From G965220075 sp965220075 (GTDB taxonomy: Bacteria; Chloroflexota; UBA11872), in assembly GCA_965220075.1 (NCBI GenBank), contig OZ244806.1:806001-870000 (forward strand): a stretch of 64,000 nt of DNA, given 5' to 3'. The notes under the pieces were generated by a model. It had not been told where the DNA came from. It did not search any database and saw only the letters and a program-made list of their open reading frames with translations. A program made the position numbers and the translations under genes. Numbering within the stretch: position 1 is the stretch's first letter; each line of letters begins with the position of its first letter. Below are positions 16,401 to 24,574 of the stretch, in pieces.

Positions 16401-16975
16401 AGCGTAACCTGCGCAATCTGGCCGCCGACCTGCAGCGTCAGCTGCGCGATGAGTTCCTCGCCACCTTCAACCGCATCAACGCGGAGTTCGCACGCGTGTT
16501 CCGCGAGATGTTTCGCGGCGGTGAGGCGTCGATGCGCCTTACCGCTCCCGATGACCTCGAAGGCACCGGCGTCGAGATCAGCGTGCGCATACCGGGGCGG
16601 CGGCGCCAGGAACTCGCGGCCCTTTCAGGCGGGGAGCGGGCGCTGGTTGGCGGCGCCCTGGTGCTTGCCTTGCTCGCCGCCCGGCCAAGGCCGTTCTGCG
16701 TGCTGGACGAGGTGGACGCCGCACTTGACGAAGAAAACGTGATCCGCTTCTGCGAGCAGCTCGCGGCGTTGAGCGACCGCACGCAGTTTGTGGTCATTAC
16801 CCACAACGCCGTAACCGTGCAGGCCGCCGCCACGATATACGGAGTGACCATGGCCGAGGAAGGCGTTTCGCAGCTACTGTCACTGAGCGTCAACGGTCAT
16901 GCCAACGGCGGAGGCGCCAACGGCCGGCAGGACGCCGGGCGCGCCGCGATGCAAGCCGCAAGAACGTCGGTATAG
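13391..16975 (+). CDS. smc: Chromosome segregation protein SMC
   Basis: The 1194-residue protein starts at the ATG at 13391 inside the rnc end (MYLRRIELQGFKTF, the conserved SMC N-terminus). Walker A GPNGAGKSN is at 31-39. A long Arg/Glu/Ala-rich coiled coil (~170-490) leads to a hinge near 500-640 (LGRLRDWVHAG, AFAGALDDVLVND). A second coiled coil follows, then the C-terminal head with the signature LSGGERAL near 1077 and Walker B CVLDEVDAALDE near 1103. It forms the ring that compacts and separates chromosomes, with ScpA/ScpB, which are not in this window. ftsY, often found after smc, is not here; a PASTA protein follows instead. Confidence 0.96.
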   Translation: MYLRRIELQGFKTFPRRSVLDLPPGVTAIVGPNGAGKSNLADAVRWALGDQSPRGLRIRRWEELIFAGSQTRPRTGMAEVLLTFDNSEGWLPTPFDEVVVGRRLFRSGETEYTLNGARVRLRDILDLLSAGGASNGGGSIVSQGQIDRVLLQRPEERRAFLEEAAGVARFYARRDQAQQRLAATRRNLERLRDLVAEAAPRLETLRQQAHVAQRGRTLSDELQATQAELVRQRLFTVTGQLREAEEREQEAAEALAVMLTEPAERLRQMAAEADLGAREIDAKLRAARGDLDRSRAAAAELHTRRTLLAERQTNLTARLAQTRSRVPPLESDREALANEIAQAAAQVDEIAAQTADCRQEREALLAALAPTRARASELAAARSALDDARDTLARLRERELHIAAERERAAAELDSLVAETRVNRQRVDAAAAVVTRAAAHADQALQALDDTAEAQARAAALLLEVHDELGTARGREAALAQRVASLRDERRALRGLQNEAGVPAHAFRALRASPVGDSLLGRLRDWVHAGDSQTQLMLQAAFAGALDDVLVNDPADAVAARTAIEQLSLGRIRLRPGLHSPRWSPEAPDPPTLGNDLLGTLADFVNFTPHAPDAVRRLLRAVLVVRDLPAAIRVRRAASGLPVRIVTTQGDAIDLDGVIGVGRLGEGMASVLERLDRLAESIERSETELAAVRAELPALDERAARARRGVQAAERDLAAAKEAHHAAHAAAGESTRRHQHADARVSADVGHQQSVRERARELEERHSATRVELTGVQARVQRLQACLPGPLEEDRGEAEFSRRLAVIEATLAANGERGAALGAQRKALVARRARVADELEQTQSAARELERARESSRTEAAQVSAEAAHADTALKAASRAARDLEPTAIEARLEVQRLQLHANQRQWQQRHAERELNTARLETERLAARRDELRRYAREELSLQDVTPARSSRPVGELERRAARLRRLVATLGPMNPLAPDEYRRERERIDEAKTQIEDLQAGERNLRNLAADLQRQLRDEFLATFNRINAEFARVFREMFRGGEASMRLTAPDDLEGTGVEISVRIPGRRRQELAALSGGERALVGGALVLALLAARPRPFCVLDEVDAALDEENVIRFCEQLAALSDRTQFVVITHNAVTVQAAATIYGVTMAEEGVSQLLSLSVNGHANGGGANGRQDAGRAAMQAARTSV

Positions 16976-17041
16976 CAGCCCCCGAGCGCGGAACCCTTCG
17001 CGGTCGAGTGCCGGTTCGAGAGTCGGTCTGACCAGAAAAAC

Positions 17042-18292
17042 GTGGGAATGTTTGGCCACTCATTCACGCGGTTCGGCGGGTACACCTCGTGCCGCGCGCA
17101 CAGCGTGGTTAACCACCCGAAGCGCGCCGGGCGCCGTAGGCCCGCTGGCCGCACGCTGCGGCGGCACGTGCGCGGGGCCGGCGCGCGCCGGCGCCCGCTT
17201 CGTCCCCGCGTGCAAGGCGTCAGGCGCACGCGCAAAGGCTTGCCCGGCGGCCTGGAAAGGCCCCGCGGATGGGCCCTGGCCGTGGTGCTGGCAGCCGGTG
17301 CGACCGCGTTCTCGCTGAGCTTTCCGCCCATCCGCGGTGCCGCCGAGGCGCTGTGGGCCTTCGCGGCGGACGCCGGCACCGTGGTTGCCGCGCAGCCCGC
17401 CCCCGCCGAAGCTGAGCAACTTGTGCCGCGCCGTGCCTCGGGGGTGACGAGGGCCGCGCCGGCGCTGGTGGGGCTCCAGCGCGACGCGGCCGAGGATCGT
17501 GCACAACGGGACGGATTTGTTCTGACCGTCGACGAGCAGTTCAGCGAGACCGTGCCGCAGGGCCAGGTTGTCGCCCAGACACCTGCCGCTGGTACCCCTC
17601 AGCGCGAAGACGAGCCCATTTCAATTGTTGTGAGCGCGGGTCGTGAGCTCGCCGCGGTTCCTAACGTGATTGGCTTGAACGCATCGGTTGCACGGGATCT
17701 GATCGAGGACACGGGCTTTCAGGTCGTCGAGCTCTCCACCTTCAGCGCGGACGTCGTGGCCGGGGTAGTACTGCGGCAAGAGCCGCTGGCCGGCGCGTTG
17801 GCTGCCCGTCGCTCGGTGGTGGCGCTTAGCATCAGCCGCGGCGTCGAGACCACCACCGTACCGCCCCTGGTGGGCCGTTCCGAGGCCGATGCGCGCCGCG
17901 CGATCGAGCTGGCCGGGCTCCTCGTCGGTGAGGTGACGTACCAAGAGTCGGGTTCGGTGCCCGATGGGATTGTCGAAGTGCAGACGCCGCCTGCCGGCGC
18001 TGATGTTGAGAAGGGCCGCGAGGTCATGCTCACCGTCGTTCGCGTGGGCGAGGTGGAAGTACCCTCCCTCCTGGGCTTGGCGCCGCGGGCCGCGGAACGC
18101 CGTTTGGCGGACTTAGGGCTTCTAATCGCCGCCATCAAGCGCACTCCCACCGAGGGTGTGGAGGTCGAGACCGTCAGCGCGCAGGAACCGGGCGCCGGCG
18201 CCAAGGTGGGGCGCGGGTTCGGTTTGCGCCTGGTGGTGGCGATTCCGCCCACCGCCACGCCGACGCCAACCGTCAACCCTGCCGAGGGCTGA
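17042..18292 (+). CDS. Membrane-anchored protein with four PASTA domains, no kinase
   Basis: The frame has an Arg-rich N-terminal part (~1-75), one membrane segment (ALAVVLAAGATAFSLSF, ~79-95) and an outside part with four consecutive PASTA-like units. The last three are recognised by VPNVIGL, VPPLVGR and VPSLLGL openings, each followed by a helix and an EPLAG/TPPAG/EPGAG turn. A short TPTPT tail ends it. PASTA domains bind muropeptides or beta-lactams and usually sit on PknB-type kinases or PBPs. Here the intracellular part is too short and too basic to be a kinase. The true start is uncertain: GTG 17042, ATG 17048, or GTG 17209, which would leave only a short cytoplasmic tail. A cell-wall sensing or anchoring role is inferred. 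Confidence 0.8.
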   Translation: MGMFGHSFTRFGGYTSCRAHSVVNHPKRAGRRRPAGRTLRRHVRGAGARRRPLRPRVQGVRRTRKGLPGGLERPRGWALAVVLAAGATAFSLSFPPIRGAAEALWAFAADAGTVVAAQPAPAEAEQLVPRRASGVTRAAPALVGLQRDAAEDRAQRDGFVLTVDEQFSETVPQGQVVAQTPAAGTPQREDEPISIVVSAGRELAAVPNVIGLNASVARDLIEDTGFQVVELSTFSADVVAGVVLRQEPLAGALAARRSVVALSISRGVETTTVPPLVGRSEADARRAIELAGLLVGEVTYQESGSVPDGIVEVQTPPAGADVEKGREVMLTVVRVGEVEVPSLLGLAPRAAERRLADLGLLIAAIKRTPTEGVEVETVSAQEPGAGAKVGRGFGLRLVVAIPPTATPTPTVNPAEG

Positions 18293-18301
18293 CCCCGCGG
18301 C

Positions 18302-19549
18302 CTAGGGAAGGCCGACTGGTTCGGTGGCAAAGTCCACGGCTGCCAGCGCCCGCAGGGCCGCCTGCAACACCGGGTCATTCGCCGATCCGACTTGACCGTT
18401 TTCACTGGGCAGGACCATGTCGGGAATCAGCCCTTCTCCAGCCAAATTAACTCCCGAAGGCGTGATCCAGATTCCGCTAGTGATGCGCAGCATCGAATCG
18501 TCGGAGAGGCGGTGCAGCTCTTGCACCGAACCCTTCCCGACGGTCTCTTCGCCCATCACCAGCGCACGATCATGCGCCTGCAAAGCGCCCGCCACGATCT
18601 CGGCGGCGCTGGCGGTCCCTTCGTTCACTAGCACCGCCATTGGAGTCACAAGGTCGGCGCCGTCTTCGGAGACTTTCCACTCGGTGCGGGGGGCGTTGCG
18701 CGACTCCTGCACGAGCACAAGCTCGCCTTTCGCCAGGAACTGCGCGGCCACCGTGACGCTGGCGTCCAGCAGACCGCCCGGATTGTTGCGCAAGTCCAGC
18801 ACCAGACCCCGCACTCCCGGCTCGCGCAGGTCCGCCAGCGCCTCGCGCAGCTCTTCGGCCGTGCGCCGCCCGAAGTTGCTGATGCGTACGTAGCCCATAC
18901 CCTGGATCCGTCTCTTCGTCACCGACGCGACTACGATCACGTCTCGCACCAAAGTCACGTCTCGGGTTTCCGTGTGATCTTCCGGTCGCAGGGTCAAAAC
19001 AACCTGAGTGCCGCGCGGGCCCCGCACGAGGTTTCCCATCTCTTCCAGCGACATCCCCTCGGTTGACACATGGTCGACCGCGGTCACGAACTCGTTGGGG
19101 CGCACGCCGGCTTTCTCCGCGGGGGATCCGGGCAGCGGCTGCAGGATGAACGGCAGCCCATCCTTGAGAGTCACACGAATTCCCACCCCGTCGAAGCGGC
19201 CTTCCATGCGTTCGCGCGAGAACGCGGCTTCGCGCGCGTTTTGGAATCGCGTGTGTGGATCCTCGGTGGCCGCGGCCAGGCCGCGAATCGCGCCCTCGCG
19301 CAACGCCTCAGGATCGAGAGGGCCCTCGTAGTAGCTCTCCTGGATGGCGTTCCAGGCTTCCCAAAAGACGCCAAAGCCGATCTCGGCCGCCTCGGGCACC
19401 GGGTCGGAAGGCGCCGGTCCGGCCAGCACTCTCAGAGGCCCGCCGCGGCCCGACGCCAGACCCCCCGTCACCACGCCGGCTGCGAAGACGGCCCACAGGA
19501 CCGCGATACCCACGGCCAGCATGGCCGCCCCGCGCATCTTTCGGTTCAT
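18302..19549 (-). CDS. C-terminal processing protease, S41A (CtpA/CtpB family)
   Basis: One N-terminal membrane segment is followed by a CTP N-terminal helix domain, a PDZ domain (GVGIRVTLKDGLPFILQPLPGSPAEKAG, in two pieces around 128-156) and the S41 catalytic core. Numbered from a GTG at 19570, the catalytic Ser is 321 (NEGTASAAEI) and the Lys is 346 (GKGSVQ), with LDLRNNPGG before them. The enzyme would act outside the membrane on extracytoplasmic protein tails. I prefer the ATG at 19549, preceded by a GGGGG stretch. It follows the ftsE/ftsX genes, and a CtpB-ftsEX neighbourhood also exists in Bacillus, supporting a shared envelope function. Confidence 0.9.
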   Translation of the reverse strand: MNRKMRGAAMLAVGIAVLWAVFAAGVVTGGLASGRGGPLRVLAGPAPSDPVPEAAEIGFGVFWEAWNAIQESYYEGPLDPEALREGAIRGLAAATEDPHTRFQNAREAAFSRERMEGRFDGVGIRVTLKDGLPFILQPLPGSPAEKAGVRPNEFVTAVDHVSTEGMSLEEMGNLVRGPRGTQVVLTLRPEDHTETRDVTLVRDVIVVASVTKRRIQGMGYVRISNFGRRTAEELREALADLREPGVRGLVLDLRNNPGGLLDASVTVAAQFLAKGELVLVQESRNAPRTEWKVSEDGADLVTPMAVLVNEGTASAAEIVAGALQAHDRALVMGEETVGKGSVQELHRLSDDSMLRITSGIWITPSGVNLAGEGLIPDMVLPSENGQVGSANDPVLQAALRALAAVDFATEPVGLP

Positions 19550-19658
19550 TGCACCGGCCCCCGCTCTCACGCTGCGCCCAGCGTAGTCCAGCGAACGCCG
19601 GGCGGCTGTGACGAAGGTTTCGCGAAAATACCTCGATCAGTAACGCTAACGGCTGAAC

Positions 19659-20339
19659 CTACCCGGCTTCGAACACGCCCACGGGTGCGTCGGCCTGGAT
19701 CTGACCCCCGTCCATGTGGATGACTCGTCGGCGCAGCGTATTGACTAGGATTTGGTCGTGCGAGGCCACCACTGTGGTCACGCCGTCTCGGTGGATTTCG
19801 AATAGCAAATCGATAATTTCACGCGCGCGTTCCGGGCTCAGACTGTCGGTCGGCTCGTCGCATAGCAGAATGTCCGGGCGCGCCACCGTTGCGCGTGCGA
19901 TCGCTACCTTGCGCTGCTCGCCGCCCGAGAGCTGACGTGGAAACCGATCGGCCTTGTCTGTCAGCGCCACGCGCTCGAGTATGCCCTCCACCGCCGTGTG
20001 CACCTCCCGCTGGCTGCGTCCCTGGACCAGCAGCGGCAACGCAACGTTTTCCCCTACGGTCGAGTTGGGCAGAAGGCGCGTGTCCTGGAACACCACGCCG
20101 ACCTTGCGGCGCAGTTTCGTGAGACTCGCGCTGTTGGCGCGAGTGACGTCCATACCGTTCACGAGCACGGTGCCGCGCTCGGGCTTCTCCTCGCGAATGA
20201 TCATCTTGAGCAGCGTGGTCTTGCCCGCGCCGTTGGTCCCCACCAGAAACACGAACTCTCCGCGTGCCACCGATAGCGTGACGTCGCGCAGCGCCACCAC
20301 GCCGTCGTAGTCCTTCGTCACGTCCTGCAACACGATCAT
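19659..20339 (-). CDS. Second FtsE-like ABC ATPase
   Basis: The 226-residue ATPase has Walker A GTNGAGKTT (34-42), Q-loop VFQDTRLLP, signature LSGGEQRKVAIAR (137-149), Walker B ILLCDEPTDSLSPE and switch His in VVASHD. It resembles the FtsE encoded upstream, but the segment after Walker B reads TDSLSPE instead of TGNLD. It has FtsE length and lies 11 bases after ftsX. A duplicated ATPase on the other side of one FtsX suggests a heterodimeric ATPase pair or a recent functional split. It could instead serve a different MacB-like transporter, but no other permease is nearby. Confidence 0.85.
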   Translation of the reverse strand: MIVLQDVTKDYDGVVALRDVTLSVARGEFVFLVGTNGAGKTTLLKMIIREEKPERGTVLVNGMDVTRANSASLTKLRRKVGVVFQDTRLLPNSTVGENVALPLLVQGRSQREVHTAVEGILERVALTDKADRFPRQLSGGEQRKVAIARATVARPDILLCDEPTDSLSPERAREIIDLLFEIHRDGVTTVVASHDQILVNTLRRRVIHMDGGQIQADAPVGVFEAG

Positions 20340-20350
20340 GACGGCCAGCC

Positions 20351-21241
20351 CTACACGGTTAGGTAGCGGCGCACGGAAAAGAAACTCCCAAGGCTTCCTA
20401 CGGTCAGCCCGACGAGCAGTGTGAAGACGGCCAGGTTGCGGATGAAATAGGCGTCCTCGGCGACAGGCAGGAACGAGGCTATGCGCGCCACGGCCGGGGC
20501 CGCCTGCGCGTAAAGCACCAGCAGGAGGATCGACGCCACGCCCGCTCCTACGACGCCGATCAGCGCGCCCTCTATCACGAAGGGACCGCGCACGAACCAG
20601 TCGGTGGCGCCCACCAGCTTCATGATCTCGATCTCGCGCCGCCGGGCGTAGACCGCAATGCGGATGGTGTTCACGATCACGAATAGCGTCACGGCCGTGA
20701 GGCTGATCACCATCACGGTGCCGGCTATGCGCGCCAGGTTGGAGATAGCAATCAAACGCTCGATCACGTCCACCGGCACGACCACCTCGTCGAACAGCTC
20801 GGCCATGCCCTGCAATCGCTCGGCCAGACCCGGCAGCGTGCTGGGGTCGTCCATTCGCAGCTCTACGCTCGCCGGCAAGGGGTTGCTCTGCAGCAAGTGG
20901 AGCAGGTCGCGTTGCTCTACGAAGCGCGTTTGAAACTCGCGCAGCGCGTCATCCTTGGAGATGAAATGCACCTCGCCCACGCCGGGCTCGCGTTCGAGCT
21001 CTTGGATCACTTCCATCACCCGCGAGGGCCGCGCGTCGTCGCGCACGTAGGCGATTAGATTGCTCTTGCGCCCCAGCTCCACCAGCATTTGGTTGAGCGT
21101 GTCGTTGACGGCCAGAAAGGCGGCCAGTGTCACCAGCATGATCGCGGTGGTTGCGATCGCGCCGCTGGTCATGGTGCGATTGCGCCAGAGGCTCGACAGC
21201 GCCGCAGCGACCAGGTATTGCGCCGAGTGGAGCCTAGCCAA
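20351..21241 (-). CDS. ftsX: Cell division protein FtsX
   Basis: The 296-residue protein has the four-helix FtsX topology: helix 1 near 25-45, a large extracytoplasmic loop (~50-165) with KSNLIAYVRDDA and PASVELRMDDP, then three helices near 170-195, 220-245 and 268-290. The intracellular coupling segment ARRREIEIMKLVGATDWFVRGPF is typical and contacts FtsE. FtsEX acts as a transmembrane switch for peptidoglycan hydrolases. Its start overlaps the end of upstream ftsE by 8 bases. Confidence 0.93.
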   Translation of the reverse strand: MARLHSAQYLVAAALSSLWRNRTMTSGAIATTAIMLVTLAAFLAVNDTLNQMLVELGRKSNLIAYVRDDARPSRVMEVIQELEREPGVGEVHFISKDDALREFQTRFVEQRDLLHLLQSNPLPASVELRMDDPSTLPGLAERLQGMAELFDEVVVPVDVIERLIAISNLARIAGTVMVISLTAVTLFVIVNTIRIAVYARRREIEIMKLVGATDWFVRGPFVIEGALIGVVGAGVASILLLVLYAQAAPAVARIASFLPVAEDAYFIRNLAVFTLLVGLTVGSLGSFFSVRRYLTV

Positions 21242-21914
21242 CGTATCCGCTGCCCAGTTGGTCGCGCACCACGCGGCCGTGCTCGAGCGCGATCACGCGG
21301 CGGCGCATCGTGTCCACCAACTCACGGTTGTGGGTGGCGATCAAGACCGTCGTTCCGAGCGCGTTGATCTTCACAAGCAGTTGAATCGTTTCCCACCCGG
21401 CTTCCTGGTCGAGGTTGCCCGTAGGTTCGTCAGCCACCAGGATGGGGCACTGCCGCACTAACGCGCGTGCTATGGCAGTGCGCTGTTGCTCGCCGCCCGA
21501 AAGCTGATAAGGGTAGTGGTCGGTCCGCTCGGACATGCCGACCAACTCTAGTGTTTCATCGATGCGCGGCCTGGAGTAGTGGTTGAACTCCCCGGTCGCC
21601 TTCAGAACGAAGGCGATGTTTTGGCGCACCGTGAGGGTGGGCAGCAGTTTGTAGTCCTGATATATCACGCCGATGCGGCGCCGCAGGCGGGAGATGTCGC
21701 CCCGCTTCAGACGCGTGACGTCCATGTTCTCCACCAGAACGTCTCCGCTGGTGGGCAGCTCGGCGCGCGTCAAGAGGCGAATCAGCGTGGTCTTGCCCGC
21801 TCCGCTCGGCCCCACAATGAAAACGAAATCGCGCTCGGCGATCTCCATACTCGCGCCGTCGAGCGCGCGCGTCCCGTTGGGATATTCCTTGACAACGTCG
21901 TGCAGTTGGATCAT
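21234..21914 (-). CDS. ftsE: Cell division ATP-binding protein FtsE
   Basis: The 226-residue protein is a classic FtsE: Walker A GPSGAGKTT (35-43), VIYQDYKLLPTLTVRQN, signature LSGGEQQRTAIAR (138-150), Walker B ILVADEPTGNLD and the switch-His motif ATHNRELVD. It energises FtsX at the division site. It is the first of the ftsE-ftsX-ftsE' set. The 152 bases upstream separate it from the metalloprotease gene, so it may have its own promoter there. Confidence 0.93.
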   Translation of the reverse strand: MIQLHDVVKEYPNGTRALDGASMEIAERDFVFIVGPSGAGKTTLIRLLTRAELPTSGDVLVENMDVTRLKRGDISRLRRRIGVIYQDYKLLPTLTVRQNIAFVLKATGEFNHYSRPRIDETLELVGMSERTDHYPYQLSGGEQQRTAIARALVRQCPILVADEPTGNLDQEAGWETIQLLVKINALGTTVLIATHNRELVDTMRRRVIALEHGRVVRDQLGSGYVG

Positions 21915-22066
21915 GCGTTGTCAGCGCGCTTAGCGGTTGCAGCTGGCGCGCCGCTTACCACCTGGAGCTTGCCGGAATACGGTTGGCAAGACCGCGCGTT
22001 TCTCCGCACCGACTCTGGCAGCATATAGGCGGCGCGGGCGGGCGGCAATACCCTGCCTCAACGACG

Positions 22067-23416
22067 CTAATCCAGCGACGCCGGTTGGCGTAAGCGCCGG
22101 ATGATGCCCACCGCCAGCGCCGCGGCGGCGACTCCGCCCGCCAGTCCGGCCAGCAGGGGCGGACCGACGCGCTCCGCTTCGGCCGGTCGCGATCCGTCCT
22201 CGTCAAGGCCGGCCGCCAGGACTTCACCGCCCGGCTCTTCGGCGTCCGTCAACCCCACCAGCCGGGGATTCTCGGCGCCCACGGCGGCCAGCCAGGCGCC
22301 TTCCAGCTCATCCAGGTTGAACCCCAAGGCCGCCGTGGCCGCACCGTCGTCGGTCACGCCTTGCGCGTAGGCTTCTACGAGCCGCTTGACGGCCGCTGTC
22401 CCCCACCGCTCGATGATGTAGTTGATCAGAGAATTGCTTTGAGCGTACGCCTGAAGCGCCCGCCGGCTGTTGGCTGGAAAGGACCCCGTGAGTCCGCGCA
22501 GCGACACGAATTCCTCCCGCGCCACCGCGTCCGCCATGATTCGCTCGTAGGGAAACCGTCGGAGCACCGCCGACTCCACCGTCGTGGCCAGCCCCTCGTG
22601 CATCCACAGCGGCGCCTGTCCGAAGGGGTTCTCGGTCGCGTGATCGAGTGCGATGTGCGTGAGCTCGTGTGCGATGACGGCTTTCAAGTCACGCCGTGAC
22701 TCCGGGTCCGCCGCTGCGTGCAGCACGGTGACGTCGAACTCCGAGATTGCCGCGCCGGCCGACCACGGGCTGGTGCCTCCGCCCAGGTCCCGGCGCATGC
22801 GCTCGATATCCGAGTAGAGCACAAGCCGCGTGGGCCGCTGGATCGTTATGCCGAATCGCTCGCTCAGAACCGCCAGACCCTGGCGAACGCCCTCACGTGC
22901 GTCCGCCTCGAGCTGCCGCCCGCCCGCGTGGTACCAGATCTCGACCAGCCCCTCCTCCACGTTGGTCCAGGGCAGGACCGGGTTCATGTAAGTCAAGGTG
23001 GCCGATCGCGTGGGATGCCGTTCGCCTTCCGCGGTCTCGATCACGAACTGGAAGCGGACCTGCGCGCCCGGCACGAGCGTTCCACGCGGCCGCCAGCGGT
23101 GCGTGGCGCTCAGGGTGCCGCCGGCTACGTCGAAATCGGCGCTGCCGCGCTTGGTCACCACCCCGTCGGGAAGCCCGAATCGCGCTTCCACGGCTTGCGG
23201 CTCGGGACCGTCCCAGGGCACTTCGAGCTCGAACACGATCGCGTCGCCGAAGTGGATCAGAGACCCGAGCCCGGCGCCCTCCAGCGGTGGGGCGGCCATA
23301 GCCGGGGTCGCCGCCGCCATCCCCAGCGCGAGCAGGGCGGCAAGCAGCCCTACCGTCCACTTGCGCAATCGGTGCGCCGCGCCGCAGCGGCCTGGTCGGC
23401 GTTTCCGCATCCTCAA
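22067..23416 (-). CDS. Secreted/membrane-anchored gluzincin metalloprotease (peptidase MA-like)
   Basis: The 449-residue protein has a signal peptide (basic start, hydrophobic 21-36, cleavage plausible after AMA). A strand-rich N-terminal domain follows, then a zinc-protease core with AHELTHIALDH (His250, Glu251, His254) and the third ligand Glu274 in WMHEGLATTVES. After it come an Asp/Glu-rich stretch, one C-terminal membrane helix (~422-440) and a basic tail. This is the peptidase-MA-like gluzincin pattern: an outward-facing protease held by its C-terminus. Its ATG overlaps the prfB stop by 4 bases. Standing between prfB and ftsE, it may act on envelope proteins together with FtsEX, which is an inference from position only. 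Confidence 0.82.
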   Translation of the reverse strand: MRMRKRRPGRCGAAHRLRKWTVGLLAALLALGMAAATPAMAAPPLEGAGLGSLIHFGDAIVFELEVPWDGPEPQAVEARFGLPDGVVTKRGSADFDVAGGTLSATHRWRPRGTLVPGAQVRFQFVIETAEGERHPTRSATLTYMNPVLPWTNVEEGLVEIWYHAGGRQLEADAREGVRQGLAVLSERFGITIQRPTRLVLYSDIERMRRDLGGGTSPWSAGAAISEFDVTVLHAAADPESRRDLKAVIAHELTHIALDHATENPFGQAPLWMHEGLATTVESAVLRRFPYERIMADAVAREEFVSLRGLTGSFPANSRRALQAYAQSNSLINYIIERWGTAAVKRLVEAYAQGVTDDGAATAALGFNLDELEGAWLAAVGAENPRLVGLTDAEEPGGEVLAAGLDEDGSRPAEAERVGPPLLAGLAGGVAAAALAVGIIRRLRQPASLD

Positions 23417-24544
23417 GGTCTCGACTCGCCGTTTGATTGCAAGCTGGCGCGCAGATGGCTCTGCATGAAGGCGTCCAGATCACCGTCCAAAACCCCGTCC
23501 GCGTTTCCCACCTCCAGGCCGGTGCGCAGGTCTTTCACCAGACGGTAGGGATGGAGGACGTAGGAGCGGATCTGGCTTCCGAAGTCAACCGACTTGATCT
23601 CGCCTCGCAGCCGGGCCTGCTCGGCCGCCCGCTCCGCCAGCTGACGCTCCAGCAGCCGTGCGCGCAGTATCTGCATCGCCACCTCGCGATTTTGGTGCTG
23701 CGACCGCTGGTTCTGACAGCTCACCGCCAGGCCGGTCGGGATGTGCGTGATGCGCACGGCGGAGTCGGTTTTGTTTACGTACTGTCCGCCCTTGCCGCCG
23801 GCGCGAAATGTCTCGACGCGCAAATCGTCCGGCTCGATCTCGATCGTAACCGCGTCGTCCAGCACCGGCACCACGTCCACCCGTGCGAACGACGTATGCC
23901 GCCGGTTACCGGCGTCGAAGGGAGAGCGGCGCACCAGCCGGTGAACCCCGCGCTCGGCTTTCAAATAGCCGTACGCGAAATCTCCCGCCACGCGCATGGT
24001 GGCGCTTTTTATGCCGGCTTCCTCGCCCGGTGAGTTCTCCACCACTTCCACGGTGTGCCCGTGCTTCTCAGCCCAACGCGCGTACATGCGCATGAGCATC
24101 TCGGCCCAGTCTTGCGACTCGGTGCCGCCGGCGCCTGACTGGATGGTGACAAACGCGTCCCCGCCGTCGTGCTCCCCGCCTAACAGGAGCTTCAGCTCGA
24201 GCTCGTCGACTTTGGTTTCCAGGCGCCGCAACTCGCCTGCTATCTCGGCCGCCATCTCCGGGTCGCTGGCGTCCAGAAGCTCCGCCAGGGCGGCCAGATC
24301 GGTTGCGTCGCTGTCGATGCCGGACCAGCTCTCCAGTTCCGCGCTGAGGTGGCGCTGTCGGCGCATGACCTCGCGCGCGCGCGCCTGGTCGTCCCAGAAT
24401 CCGGGCTTGGCTATCGCCGAGTCGAGCTCGGCGATCCTGCGCGCCGTCTCGGCCGGGTCAAAGGTGCCCCCTTATCTCCGACACGCGGCTCAGCAGCTCG
24501 CGAGCCCGCTGCCCTATCTCCTGCGTGGAAATCTGCGCGTTCAT
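23413..24544 (-). CDS. prfB: Peptide chain release factor 2 (programmed +1 frameshift)
   Basis: RF2 recognises UGA and UAA stop codons. It is encoded in two frames. An ATG at 24544 opens 28 codons (MNAQISTQEIGQ... EIRGHL) to an in-frame TGA at 24458-24460. A +1 shift then continues with GAC into the long frame (DPAETARRIAELDS...) ending at 23413, for 376 residues in total. RF2 landmarks are the tripeptide SPF in RRSPFDAGNRRHTSFA and the peptidyl-transferase motif GGQ in RAGGKGGQYVNK. Automatic calls that begin near 24366 lose the N-terminal domain. The gene lies 30 bases downstream of secA and overlaps the metalloprotease start. Confidence 0.95.
24457..24472 (-). promoter_or_regulatory. prfB programmed frameshift site
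   Basis: Read on the minus strand the site is AGG GGG CAC CTT TGA C. It has the internal Shine-Dalgarno AGGGGG, a three-base spacer codon, the slippery CTT and the poorly terminating TGA-C. This matches the E. coli prfB site AGGGGGTATCTTTGAC in all key positions. Low RF2 slows termination and allows the +1 shift, giving autoregulation. Confidence 0.95.
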
Positions 24545-24574
24545 GCCGGCGGTCCTAATCGCCTCTCGTCGATT

